Assembly: GCA_047967505.1 (NCBI GenBank)
Contig: CM106541.1
From: Dipteris shenzhenensis
Lineage: Eukaryota; Polypodiophyta; Polypodiopsida; Gleicheniales
DNA length: 64,000 bases
Strand: one strand, 5' to 3'
In this document: positions 23,101 to 35,100 of the stretch, piece by piece
Numbering within the stretch: position 1 is the first letter of the stretch
Layout: every line of letters begins with the position of its first letter
Program-made: the position numbers and the translations under genes
Notes under the pieces: model-generated
Databases searched by the model: none
The model's input: only the letters and a program-made list of their open reading frames with translations
What the model was told of the DNA's origin: nothing

Positions 23101-24516
23101 CAGTGGTAAACGGTGCCATCAGCGTCGTCTGCATGCTGGGCTGAACAAGGGCCGGAATATGCCTCCACACCTCCTCGCGGGAACGACTAGTGCGGGGGGC
23201 AAGCTGGTCCTGCTTGAAAAGAGTCCTGTAGAAGTCGGAAGCCAACCCCATGACCTCCTCCTGGTTGGTAATGATGTGGCTCTCCGCTGTCCTAAGACTC
23301 CGGAGCTGGTCACCTGCCGCCCTCTGGCCATGCGTCCTGAAGAACTCTCTGCTCATCTGGTCGCCCTTCCGAGCCCAGTAGGAGAGGGAGGCGTGATAAG
23401 AAAACTCGGAGCGACGCTGGATAGCCTCCTCAAGAAGGGCTCTGGCTCGAAGGGCCTGGATCCGAAGCTCCTCCGAACCTGGAGCCGCCTGCTGTAGCCG
23501 CTGAATGGAGGCGAGGTCCCTACGAAGAGCTCTCTCTCTGCCCCACCACTCCTGACGAACCTGAAGGGCCGCTAGCGGGCAAATCTGGCTGGACTCCTGC
23601 AGAGCCTGCGCCACCGACTCTGCCAGATCCACGCACTCGCCCCAATCTCTGTCCCAAAGGCTACCGATACTACTACGCACCTCCTCCCTAGAGAAGATGG
23701 AATCAGGAATCCTGCACGAACGGGGGGAAAGGGACAGAGCTGCCGAGTCTAGTGTCAAGAGCACTGGCGCGTGGTCGGAGAGCGTCATCCCTGGCACTAC
23801 ACCCACCTGACCACCTCTGCTGATGACCCAATCAGACATAAAATCTGTCCAATCTCTCCAGGAGTCTGCCCCCTTCCCTACGGAAACCCCACGAGTAGTC
23901 CAAGCTCCCGTGCTATCGGCGGAAGGACGGGTCTCTCCAGCTGTCCCTACCTCCTGTCGCAAAGAGAAATGAGTCCCAAGCGGACTGCTTTGCCTGAGCT
24001 ATACCTGTAAACTGCTGGTCCTCTGCCCTGCTGGTCCTCCAAGGTCTCAAGATTGTTGAAGTCACCTCCAACAATCCACGAATCCATGTCTGGGAGAAGC
24101 TCTGTAAGTGTCCTCCAGAAGGTGGCTCTGCATCGGAGGTCTGTGGGTGCATAAATGTTGAGGACTCCTATTTTGGAGCCCTCCAACTCTAGGCCAACCC
24201 ACAGCGCACGGCCTGGGATCAACGTACCATGGCCAAAAACTCCCTGGGCAATCGACTCGTAGACGGACGTGCAGACACCGCCACTCCTCCCCTGTGCACC
24301 GATCGAGGGCTCCCAATAAGTGTGAGAGCATCCAGGGAGGATCTTCCCGCAACTACGGGTATGAGCCACTGAAAGCTTATGCTCCTGGATCAGGAGCATA
24401 TCCAAGCGACCAATCACTGCTGGTTGAAGTTCCTGTCTCAAGATAAGCTTCCTAGGACCACGGGTGCCAGAAGAATGAAACCCGTTCACATTCCAGGAAA
24501 CAAGGTGTAAGCTCAT
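20127..24516 (-). pseudogene. LINE-A1 ORF2: endonuclease, reverse transcriptase, zinc tail
   Basis: Starts at ATG 24516. The APE-type endonuclease shows SWNVNGF, IQEHKLS, GGDFNNLE and SDHAPVLLTL; these residues nick target DNA. The RT has LICLIPKGGDR, WRPITLL, DFEKAYDRVDW, HQGCPLAPYLF and the catalytic EYADDTALHV (intact YADD). The C-terminal zf-RVT type motif is CQFCHEDEESPKHC. The frame shifts near 23950, between 22718 and 22322, and near 20680. All motifs are present, but the protein is broken into four pieces. Confidence 0.93.
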
Positions 24517-25790
24517 CGTGAGGACTGGTAGGCTGCGAACAACTGTCTGCTCGCGGCCGAGGTCGATGAAGAGGCTAGTGGTTCGGAATGAAGGCGCTGA
24601 CGCTTCTGTGAGGGTTTGGAGGGGGAGGCGGGGTCATCCTGCCCGTTCTTCAAAACTTTTAGCAAAGGCGCGAGGCCTTTGGTGCCATGGACAAACGCTT
24701 TCTCGAGCCAGCTTGAGATCTCTGAGGTAGTCATCCCGTAGAATGCGCGAAGTTTCTGTGCTATCCAGACTCTGACATCCTGGGGGAGGGGCCACGACAG
24801 AGGGGGCCTGAGGATCACAATCAATCTGAAACGCTTGGCGACGCATCGCCACCGCAGGCGCACGTCACCCTCGGACCACTGGGTCTCGAGAAGCTGTCCA
24901 CCCGTCGGGCCTATCCAGGAGCAAATCTCAGCGTGTGTCTGCTCTCTGAGAGGTTCCTAGACCGAGTCGTCTGTCCAAATCTCGGTGCCGTCGCGAGAAA
25001 AGTGAAGGCAAAGCTAGGTCCATCCCTCGGGGCCAAGGCTGCGATCTTCCCATCCGTCCCTTTACGGAGCAGGAAGATACTGATGTTGAGGCAAGCTGGG
25101 AAGGTCCCGAGATCGGCCACATCCAAGTAATCCCAGGGACCGGACCTGTAGAAGTCGTGAGGGAGCTCTTTCTCCTGGAGCTGAGGCCCACCAGAATCTG
25201 CAACTGAGGGGGCCGGGCTAGCAGACAAGGAAGGCTGCTCCAGGGGTGGTGCTGTCTCGGGGTGCCCTGTCTGGGGTGAGGAAGGGGGAGGAGGCTGTGG
25301 GGTATGAGACACTGACTCCACTGGAGCGACTAGCAGGGGGGCCGAAGGTGGGGGAGTAGGGGCTGCACGCAGCTGAGAAACCACCGGTGAAGCAAACACA
25401 GTGGAAGAGCTAAGAGGGGCGGGGGGGGGGGAGATGGGGCTGGGGCTGAAGAGGAAAAGGCGGGGGCTGAGGAGGAAGAGGCGGGGGTTGAGGCTGAGAG
25501 TCGGGAGAAGGGGACTGCGACTGGGGTAGGGGCTGGGCCTGGGTGGGGGGGAGCTGGGGATCGGGGGAGAGGGGGACCTGAAGCTGCAGGGGGCGGGTTG
25601 CAGACGAAGAAGAAGCTCTCCCTAGACCCTGGGGCGGCTGCCTGTCAGGTCTCTGAGGCACTGCTGCAGGCTGGGTTACCTTTGCCTCCTTGCCTTTGTC
25701 AGAAGTCTTCTTATTCTTTTCTCTTTTCCTTCTGACCTCGGTCCAGCCACCCACCACGGCCTCCGGCTGCCTCTGCTCTGCCTGACGTTG
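24513..25790 (-). pseudogene. LINE-A1 ORF1, 5'-truncated and frameshifted
   Basis: It encodes a basic stretch (GGWTEVRRKREKNKK), a long proline/glutamine-rich linker, then a C-terminal module beginning DFYRSGPWDYLDVADLG, repeated in copy 2. At least two frame changes occur. The final frame ends with TGA at 24515-24513, which overlaps the ORF2 start in ATGA. ORF1 proteins of LINEs bind element RNA; here the RNA-binding N-terminal part is lost. Confidence 0.82.
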
Positions 25791-26254
25791 ATGTGAAAAA
25801 AAACGAAACACAAGACTATCCTGAGACAAACACAAAATGACTCAATACTTTATTGCTGACCCCCATACAATCATATCCACTTCTTCAGAATCCAACTCTA
25901 GAGACAAAATCATATCTTCAGGACTTCTTCGGGATCAGTACTGTTATATGGTAGCTCTTAAGGTAGAGCCTATGCACCGACTTTCAGAGCGGTTATCCAA
26001 AGCACACAAGTAACAAGTCAACCTCCCACACAATCTGACTAGAACACACCTAGACTCTTTGAGAGAGGGGAGAGACTACACAGCCCGAAACAAACTGAAC
26101 TTAGAACTGCACTCTTCCCCAAAAAAAAACTCAGAAAGCAGTCAGCCTCAAACGCTATGAACCCACAGCCCACTGCTCGATGGCCAGCATGACTCCCAAA
26201 GCCACAAGCTGTTCAAAAGAAGAACTGGCGGGTACCATCATCTGAAAACCTGCA
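25791..26254. other. Unassigned sequence right of LINE-A1
   Basis: No recognised protein. On the minus strand aataaagtattgag (about 25840-25853) resembles a polyadenylation signal, so part of this may be the end of a minus-strand element. No LTR partner seen. Confidence 0.35.
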
Positions 26255-26510
26255 GGTATATTCACCGTACAAGCAGCCGTACAATTATACGTAGGACAGC
26301 AGGCCCGTACAACCACACAGAAATCCGTACAGTCTGCATTTAACGACGACCATCTTCCGTACAGCTCATAGAAGCCATCTTTAATGACCCGTACGTGCCT
26401 GTTCAGCCTGTAATCAAGGCACCGTACTGATCAACGATTGCACCGCGTACAATCTCGTACTGCAGCCCGTACAAAAATCCACACTTCAGTCCGTACCACC
26501 CGTACGGTTC
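26255..26510 (+). repeat. CCGTAC-rich array of unassigned element
   Basis: About a dozen GTAC cores within about 255 bp, about ten as ccgtac on the + strand and one as gtacgg. Same character as the leader of Copia H, with irregular spacing. If the polarity rule seen in the other elements holds, it belonged to a plus-strand element whose coding part is not recognised here. Confidence 0.8.
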
Positions 26511-26959
26511 TTTCCAGCCCTCAACCCACGCACGTCACCCGATGCAAGGCTACGCTTGTTCCCAAAGTTCCCTTCTCATCACGTACTAGCCCATATTTTC
26601 ATAGGCGCTCAGCCCTTCGTTTATGCACACAGCTTTTCGTACAGCTCGTCTGTCCCTCACCGACTCCTCCTTTTCTCCTTTTTCTGCAAGCTCCCAGACT
26701 CCACGTACCATGCTCGCTCATCAACCAGAAGCTTCCCTCTTCTATTACGTAGCCACATGTATGAGCACGATGCCTTCTCAATCTGTCCAGCCACCTCAGC
26801 CTAATCTGCCACCTCACTAGTGACATTCTACCACTCTCCCATTAAAAAAATGCAAATATCCCCCCAAGGCACATTAAATGCACATTTTGGACCTTTAGTC
26901 ACACAATTCCCACACACATTAGCATGCACATTAAAGCTTGCATGCTCCCCCATACACAC
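26511..26959. other. Unassigned sequence left of LINE-D
   Basis: Plus-strand open stretches at 26438-26820 show no recognisable similarity. A few more GTAC cores occur. From 26840 the sequence is A/T-rich with repeated acattaaa. It abuts the T-run at 26960. Confidence 0.4.
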
Positions 26960-27038
26960 TTTTTTGTGGGAAGAAATCTTTTATTGCTGTAGAATAATTA
27001 CATTCATAGTTACTTCAAAAAAACGAAGTAACTACTAC

Positions 27039-30000
27039 TCAACTGAAGATCTCAGTATAAGCTGTATATACATCCTGATCAATCAAACGAGTCTGAAGAC
27101 AATCATAAAATGATTGTTGCAGAGATCGTTTGAAAAAAAGAAAAGATGAAAAAAGTGGATCACCAAAGACTCTATGATTTCTGTCCATCCATAAAGTCCA
27201 TAGTGTCCAATAGCGTACCCATATAAAAAATAAATCAAAACCCTGTCTCTCTGGATGAAAGCCAAACAACCAGAAAAATCTGCCAAAAGTAACAGTAGGA
27301 AATCGCTGTCGAAGTCTCTGTCTGATGAGAGCAATGAGATCAGAAGTGTTTGGACAGGACCAAAAGATATGAAACACTGATTCAGTAGAGTGCTGACATC
27401 GGTGACAAACAGCTGAAGCTATATGTCTGTGTGCGAGTAACTGTCCGGATGGAAAAATGCCAAGAAGAACTCGCCATAGGAAAAGCTGTTGTCGTAGAGG
27501 GACTTTGTAATGCCAAAGGAGACGCAGCCTTTTTCTCCACCACTTCATTGGGCGATCTATATGCCAAACAGTATTTGCTTTGTGGGAAATCCAAGGCGGA
27601 GGTAATAACACTTTATACAGTGATGACACTGTGATATGTGAGAGCTTCAGAGGACGGGCATATAAGGAAGGAGAGCGTAAGATCCAATCCTCAAGCCGAT
27701 TCTGAAGTTCCAAATGGGGTACCGGCAAGTACGGTTGGAGCATTGCTGATATTCGATGCCATAAAGGGCGATAATGAGCTCCCAAGCCATATTTGCGAGC
27801 AGCCATAGAAAAAGATAAGATTGTGCCATCATCCCGAAGTACATCCACCACAGATGAAATGCCTTTGAAGGAGAGAAAATAAGAACGTCGGGGTTCTTGT
27901 ATGGCCAAAGGGGGGTGGAAAACTTTAGACCAAAAAATATTCTCTACCCTCAAAGAGTTGCCCGAGAGAGAGTCCCTGCCATGCCATTCCAAATGGGATA
28001 GAATATGTTTCCAATCAAGAAGCAGACGAGAGACAAAAGGGCATCCTCTGATCTTGCCTTGGATAGAGCCAAATAAAAAATCCCACTGAGTAAGCTGCCA
28101 ATGCCCAAAGGTAGGTGTATGAAAATGTAATAAGAGAGAGCGAATCATGAAAGCCCAAGGCTGATCTCCTTGCATAAACTGTATCATCATTTTCCCTCTG
28201 TGAGCAAGTAAATGCATTTGAATATCAAGAATGTTCAGACCTCCGTGCATCTTGGGAGAACAGAGACGATGCATAGAGAGTAATCTGAGACTTTTCTTGC
28301 CATGTTTTGAACGCCAGAAAATTTCCATGATAGCTGACATAAATGAAACCAGATCTGCCTTAGTGAACATGGTGAGAGGCAGATAAAATTGTATGTATGC
28401 TATCAAAATGGATTGTGTGATTGGTAGGCGAACATGTAATGGCCAAGTTGCAAGCTTCCAATATTCAAGTTTTACCCTTAATTTTGCTAGCACCCAATCA
28501 GTTTGGGTGAGTCCCCAGCCTAGAGGATAACCAAGATGTCGAATAAAATGAGAAGCGGGGACAATTTCTCCAGGCCACAGAAGGTTGTGCCATTCCTGTG
28601 CATGTAATGGCAGCAATTTTGATTTCTGAAAATTGACCCGAAGGCTAGCAGCCAAACCATATGTAGTAAGAGCATGCATAATCATGGACAAATCAGCCCG
28701 AGTATTTTTTGGAGTAAAGAATGAATCATCAGCATATGCCTGAGCAATCATGCTGCGACTACCAAGAATCTCCAAACCGTGTAACTGATCAGTGTCCAAA
28801 AGGTGATCCAAATATTGAAGCAGTGGATGGGTGGCTATAGCAAAAAGTAAAGCACTCAGGGGACATCCTTGCCTGACAGAGCAAGCAAGAGTCCAGGATG
28901 GGGAAATATCTCCTGAGAGTATACAGGCAGCTTCACTATCTTGATATAGCCAAGTGATGAGCTGCTGCATTTTTGTGCCAAAACCCAATGCTTACATAGT
29001 CGATGAAATAATATCCCACTGAACAGTATCAAAGGCTTTGGCAATATCAATTTGCAGTAACAAAACATCCTGCTGTGTATATTTAGCATATTCAATTCCA
29101 ATGTAGGCATTAGCAATGTTATCGGTGATGTGCCTGCGCGGGACAAAGCCATATTGAGCAGGAGGCAACCCATCATGTAAAATCCCCTTTAGCCGATCGA
29201 CAACCATTTTGGTGGTGACTTTGTAAATTACGGGCATAAGAGTGATAGGTCTCCAATCTGCCAAAGACTCACAGATTTGTTTTTTGGGAAGGAGCTTAAT
29301 GAGACCTCTCTTCCATGTGTCTGGCATTTTCTGATTTTGCCACGCAGCATTCACCATATATAGCAAAGAATGCTTCAAAATAGGCCAGTAGGCTAGAAAA
29401 AACTCTACTGTTAAACCATCCCATCCAGGGGATTTCCATATGCCACATGATTTGATCGCATCTGACAGATCCCTCTCAGTAAAAGGTTCCTCCAATTCCA
29501 AAGCTTTAGGAGGGGAAATGATAGGAGAAACATGTTGCAACAGTAAATTTCGTGCATGTAAAATCTGTTGCGAGAGAGGAGCTGCAGAGCCAAATTGTTG
29601 CGAGAAATGATGCACACAAAAGGAAGCAAGCTGTGACCGTGAGGTGGTCCATGATCCATCGGGCATAAGCACTCTGCAAATTTCTGTTTTGATTCTCTTC
29701 TGATGTAAACTTTTGAAAAATTCTTTGGAAGAGCAACCTTTATCTGTAAAGGCTCTTTGTCTTGCTCTAGTCTCCCATTTTGCCAGTTTCCTTTGATCAT
29801 TTAGTTTAAGACAATGTCTGGCCTGGCATAGTGTTGTTTGCTCATGCAAGGACAAAGAACGGTGATGACTGAGTTCAGTGAGGTCTTGACAAGTAGATTT
29901 GGCCTGAGCAATGGTTTCCCTCAGAGTCTTCATGTAAGACTTGCCATAAAATCTAATCACCACTTGCATTTTAGAAATAAAAGTATCCCAGGCATCATCA

Positions 30001-30845
30001 ACATTTAGATGGCTGCTGGAGGAAAGACAATGAGCTGCTTCAGTAACCATTGCTTTGAAATCAGCATGTTGCAAATAACTATTGTTGATGATGAGATGTC
30101 TCCTGTGTGGCAATCTATCATCTGGCATGTTATGAAAAGATAACCGTAACCATAGTGGTGCATGGTCTGAATGCACAAAGGCATAGTCAATCCACATTTT
30201 GCATGTGAACTCCCCATTTTGTTGGGGCGCAACACTATACCATCGATCTAGACGTGCCTGATAGGCTGAAAGAGCATTATGTTGAAAAGTGTAGCCCGGT
30301 GACAAAGGCTGCAATTCCTTCCAAAGGTCAACCAGATCCAGATGTAGAAGTAGTTGAGACCATGCATGCCTTTCAGGAGATAACATATGATCATGTCTGG
30401 AGGTGTTGTCTCCCTGTTGTGGAGCATTATTGAAATCACCACATATGTAGGCATGATATCTCCACGGATATTGTTGCATGGCATCCCAAATTGCAGTTCT
30501 TTCTCTAGAGGACTGAGGTGCATAAACTAAAGCAAATTCAAACACCTCTCCTCTAATAAAGCATTGGAGAACAAGCCATCTGCCTTTGTTGTCATTTAAT
30601 GCAATGGCTGGTTGAAGCTCATGTTTGATCAGAAAGACAACCCCTGAGAAAGAGTGCTCCCCAGCATAAAAAATATCATATCCACAGTAGTGTCCTGTCT
30701 TGCCTGCATACATATGTTGGTTGTGTTCTTGTAAAGCCACTATGTCAGGCTGAAATCTGTTGATGTACAGCCACACAGATTTCCATTTCCTACTGTCACA
30801 CATGCCCTGGACATTGAGTGTGAAACATTTGATGTGAGCAGTCAT
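27039..30845 (-). pseudogene. LINE-D ORF2: endonuclease, reverse transcriptase, zinc tail (one stop)
   Basis: Starts at ATG 30845. Endonuclease: FTLNVQGMCD, ALQEHNQ, CGDFNNAP, HSDHAPLWL. RT: PGWDGLTVEFF, LIKLLPKK, WRPITLMPVIYK, IDIAKAFDTVQW, RQGCPLSALLF and AYADDSFF (catalytic YADD intact). C-terminal zinc motif: CHRCQHSTESVFHIFWSC. The two open stretches 30845-28992 and 28988-27039 are in the same frame, separated by one TAA near 28991, in a non-conserved stretch between the palm motifs. With that exception about 1,270 codons are open, the normal length of a plant LINE ORF2. Confidence 0.93.
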
Positions 30846-30901
30846 ATATACAGGTATTTATAGTAATGTAACAACTATGTACAGCAGCAAAATTTATGAG
30901 G

Positions 30902-32138
30902 TCAGCCTTGCATTTCTATCTCAAGGTCGAGACCTCGCGCCTGAGAAGAAGTAGCCGCCTGAGAAGTAGACAGCAACGCAGCAACCTCTTCTTCAGGGAA
31001 GAGTGTTCTGCTGGCTGTTACGGCAGCCCATGTAATCCCAATTCCAGTGTTTATCTTTGGGGTATTCCCGCTAGAAGAGGCACCAGTCCAAGTGCGGGGG
31101 GGGTGGAATTCTTCTAGCAGAAATAACTTTTCTTGGACTCTGCCAGCCATCAGTTGAAGGTTGCTGTCCTTTGGTCGAGGATTGAATGACAGGAGGTGAA
31201 TGTGATGTGAGATTCCCATTGGGAGCCACTGGAGCTTTGCCTTTATCCTGACTCCCAGCAGGCTGTCTACTGCTTTTATTTTTGCTGACCACTAGAGTAG
31301 GAACATCTTTAGTGGGCATAGAAACTGACAAAGTGGCACGAGGCATTTTATGTGGATTCATTGGACACTGTGAAGCCATGTGTCCAAACTTTTTGCATTC
31401 AAAACAGGCCCCTGCAAATAAACCCCATTTGAGTTTATAAAAAGCACTTCCCATGTTCACATTATTCACCGTGACTGAATAAGAGTCCGGTGTGGGATTA
31501 TCAGTATCCTAGAGAATGCAAAATCTGTTTGAGTTGCCATTTGGCCATGGTGGGCAAACCACTTTACCTAAAGATGCTGCAATTTTAGGCAAAAGCGAGG
31601 CCATACATTGGGGGAAATCAACAACTTCAACCCAAACCGGGCATCTGTGTCGAATTAAAGCCTGATAGTCCCTTGTGGGAGACCATGGCAAGACATGCAC
31701 CATTTGCTGCCCAAAAAAAAGAGGTGAGTGTTCCAAAAGCATTTGTATGTGGATCTCATCCACCATGATCACCTCAAAAAAGCCTCTAGCCGCATAGTGT
31801 ACTTTACGAACAAAAGAGCCAGCCAATGTGCGTGTTAGCCAGTTGCCTATTTTTACAGCAGGTGGCATTCGGCCTAAAAAAAATAAAATGACTGCATTCT
31901 TGGCATATTCTCTGACCGGATCCACAATTTCATCGACCTCAACCATGAGGCCAACTGAAGGAACCGAGTCTTTCCACTCTTTTCTAGTATCTGCAAATCC
32001 TTCATGCATTATATCATATACCAGTTGAGCCTCAAGAGTCTCATGTATCGGGTCATGCTGACCCTCAACCTGCTTTTGTTTCTTGCAGGGAGCCGAGGGC
32101 TCCTTTTGAAACGTTTTTTCATATGAATACTCTGCCAT
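30902..32138 (-). pseudogene. LINE-D ORF1: DUF4283-like domain and zinc knuckle
   Basis: ATG at 32138 (MAEYSYEKTFQ). A DUF4283-type fold is indicated by TRTLAGSFVRKVHYAARGFF, FGQQMVHVLPWSPTRDY and CPVWVEVVDFP, as in ORF1 of plant LINEs and many zinc-knuckle family proteins. A CX2CX4HX4C knuckle (CFECKKFGHMASQC) follows near 31400. One TAG near 31511 interrupts the frame, and a frameshift near 31130 moves the C-terminus to the frame that ends at 30902. The expected role is binding of element RNA. Confidence 0.85.
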
Positions 32139-35100
32139 GACTTTGTGAAAGGGGGAACTTGAAAGTGAAATACCTGTAAAAGGGCAGTAAAAGCCAAAAA
32201 AACCAGTCCCAAAAGAAGTATTCACAGGAGGTCCACCAGAAAGGATAAGAAGAGTATAATGTGGAGGTAAACAACAGATGGGAATGCAAGATTTTGGCTG
32301 GAACAGAAGACGTTTGGAGAAGACAACAGAGCCCAAGAAAAAAACTCCAAGGAGTTGTACGGTTGGAAGTAGGGGATTGTACGGATGGAGCTGTACGGAG
32401 GGGGCAGGTGTACGGAGCTGTACGGAGGGGGAGGTGTACGGCCAAAACGGGGACTGACACAGTAGAACAGAAAAGCAAAAACGTACGGACGCTGTACGGG
32501 TGCCATACGGCTGTACGGACGAGGCTACACAGGAATTTTGGAGAGTGACGAAAAAAGGACAGGTAGCCTCCCTGACATAAAGGGCTAGGCAATGCTGATC
32601 CTCGTAGTCCATCACTCGTGAGAGAGGTCCAAAGCCATCCGTGAAGAGACAGTGGAATCTACCTCTGATCTCATAATATAGCGGGCATCTGCAAATGAAG
32701 TGCTCCTCTGACTCCACCTCTCCCATGGTGCAGCAGGGGCAGATCTTGGTCTCTCGGCCTGGTCGCCGTCCATCCTCCATGCGTCGCATCCTACCAGCCT
32801 CTATCTCGAGCTGATGCGAAGAGACTCTAAGCTGGCCGAGGGCAATCCTCAGTGAGTGGGACATGTGGGTACCTGTATAGCCTGGTGGGATGACAAATCC
32901 ATCCTTTGAGATCTGAAGGAAGTGGTCACGATATGTGGCCATCTTCACCGGAAGCTGCGTGGGATAAATCCAAGTGCGATACGTATGAAGCTGCAGCAAG
33001 TCTGCTCTCGTGACCTGGCTAAGCTCGTGGCGAATCAACTCGAGATGAGGGGCATCTATGCTGTATCGGAACGGAGGCAGTCTATCCATGTCTAGTCCAA
33101 GGGATGTGAGCCACCTAGTGAGTCTGAAGTACCAGCAGTTTCGGGTCCCTGATCGTGCCAACTCCATAGAAGATGCAAGTGCTAACCATGGCAACCGAGC
33201 TCTGCCTGCTGCTGAGTCTCCAAACTCCCTGACCCTGTGCAGATACATGACCGACTGAAACGCTGCATCCAATGCAAGGGGAGTAGCTCCAAACTCTGCT
33301 AGCATGATCTCGTGCGGAACTGTAGCCTTGGCCCTAATGAGCCGAGAGAACATGATGATCTGTAACCTCTCTACTCGTCTCCAATCTGCAGCGCCGAGGT
33401 CTCCTGCCCAGAAAGGAGCTGCATACATCGCAGCTGGTCTCACCACTGTATCAAAAAGCAAGGATTTCGTATCGGGATGCTGAAAGTGGGACTGAAAACA
33501 CTGACGCTCAAGATGAGCCAACGAAGCATACCCTTTACTAATCCTATCTCGTGCTGCATATGTCATGGTGAAGACCGGTCCCCTGAAAACTGCCCCCAAA
33601 TAAGTGTACTCTCTAACAAGCTCAATGGGCTGTCCGTCATAAGTGAAGCAAAACTCATCCGTGCTGTAAATACGATCAGAGGTGTTGAAAACCATAACCT
33701 TGGTCTTGCCAAGGTTTACGGTCAACCCCCTGTCCTGGCAAAACCTGTGGAGTGCCTCAATATGTGCCTGGAGGCCCTGAGGAGTAGAGGAAATGAGAAC
33801 CACATCATCCGCATACAGGAGGATAGGAATGGAGGATCCTGAGAGAGTAGAGCCCACACCGCCTGTCATCTGTACAAACATCTCTAGCTCATCAATATAT
33901 AATCCAAAGAGAGTAGGAGAGAGCGGGCAGCCCTGCTTCACCCCAATCGTGCTGCATACCTCCTCTGAGAGCCCCTCACGTGTCCGAGCCCGACCAATGA
34001 CCCTCTCATACAAAGCCATGATAGCCCACTGTATCTCTCCACTAAAGCCCATCTGGCGAATCCTCTGAAACAATCTGAATCGCGGAACTGTGTCAAATGC
34101 CTTCCTGAAGTCCACGAAGCAACAATAAAGCCGTTGCCTTCGTGACTTCGCCTCCTCCACCAGTGCCCTAAGTGTGAGGATGTGGTCAAGTGTCGAATGA
34201 TCCCTACGAAATCCAGCCTGCCCTCTGGCTCTGAGTCCTGTCGTCTCGGCATGGTCATTTATACGGCTTTCCAAAACTGATGCAAAGATCTTGGCCATAA
34301 CGTGGCCGATCATGATGGTCCTGTAATTCGACGGCTCCATAGGGTCCCCCGACTTGTGGATAGGTACTATGGTATTGCCTAACCAGGACTGTGGTAGGCC
34401 TGTACAAACAGACTCATTGAAGAGACGGGAAAGAACAAAATCTAAGGCATCAATCCCATGGATTACATACTCCGCTTGCAATCCATCATGATCCTTAGCT
34501 CTCCCGTTCTTCAATCGGTGGACTGCTGCACGGACACTCTCTGGTGTGAAAAGAATAGATGAAGCTGGCCTAGGGGAATGGGATAAATCGATGGCTGGCT
34601 GATCTGGAACATCGTATAGAGCTGAAGTATATGCAGACCAGACACGTGGATGTGTAAGGGGGCTCTGAGACTTCGAGCGGAGGAATTTTCTCCAGAATTC
34701 CTTGGAGTCACAGCTGAAAAGCAAGCTTCTCAGCTCCTCCTCATTCTGGGCTAGAAATTGGCGTTTCTTGCGCCTAACCAACCACTTGTAGTCTCTCTTG
34801 GTTTCGGTAAGGAGGGGAGACTTCTCCTTGGTCTCAAGGTGAAGTTTCCTGCGGAGTTCCTTACACTCCTCGTCATACCAACCGTTGCAAGGAACAAGAC
34901 CAACCGGTGGGGGACTAGACGAATGACACGTGGCAGGGAAGGACATGTGGGCGGCAGAAACGAGTGAAGAATGAACAAGTTCCCACCGGTCCTGCGTGGA
35001 TGGTAGAGCATCTAATAGATGAGGACGGAGTAGGCGGCTGAGGTTCTGGCTATATACATCATCGAACTGGTGGTCGAAATGAACCTCATAATAGGATTGG

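Larger units (their letters stand above)
19996..25790 (-). mobile_element. LINE-A copy 1, 5'-truncated
   Basis: Minus-strand non-LTR retrotransposon ending in poly(A) (T-run at about 19996-20006 on +) after the same 3' sequence as copy 2 (compare 20010-20100 with 51615-51715). It holds the rest of ORF1 (25790-24513) and ORF2 (24516-20127). Relative to copy 2 it lacks the first part of ORF1, including the zinc knuckle; similarity ends near 25788. I see no clear target duplication. The nucleotide sequence stays very close to copy 2 throughout. Confidence 0.92.
26960..32570 (-). mobile_element. LINE-D, near-complete, two-ORF non-LTR retrotransposon
   Basis: Minus-strand element ending in a short poly(A) (T-run 26960-26965). 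A potential hairpin near the 3' end (gttacttc / gaagtaac, about 27009-27034) is visible. Leader with a CCGTAC array (about 32570-32139), ORF1 (32138-30902), 56-nt spacer, ORF2 (30845-27039). Only single stops and one frameshift disturb the two frames, so it is the best preserved LINE in the window. Its 5' end is fused to LINE-B2 near 32570. No target duplication found. Confidence 0.88.

Noticed and set aside
19996-25790. Target duplication for LINE-A1 around 19980 and 25795
   Set aside because: The bases left of the T-run (gggaggtta) do not recur at the 5' border; the interrupted Gypsy gag also does not resume there, so a rearrangement after insertion is likely.
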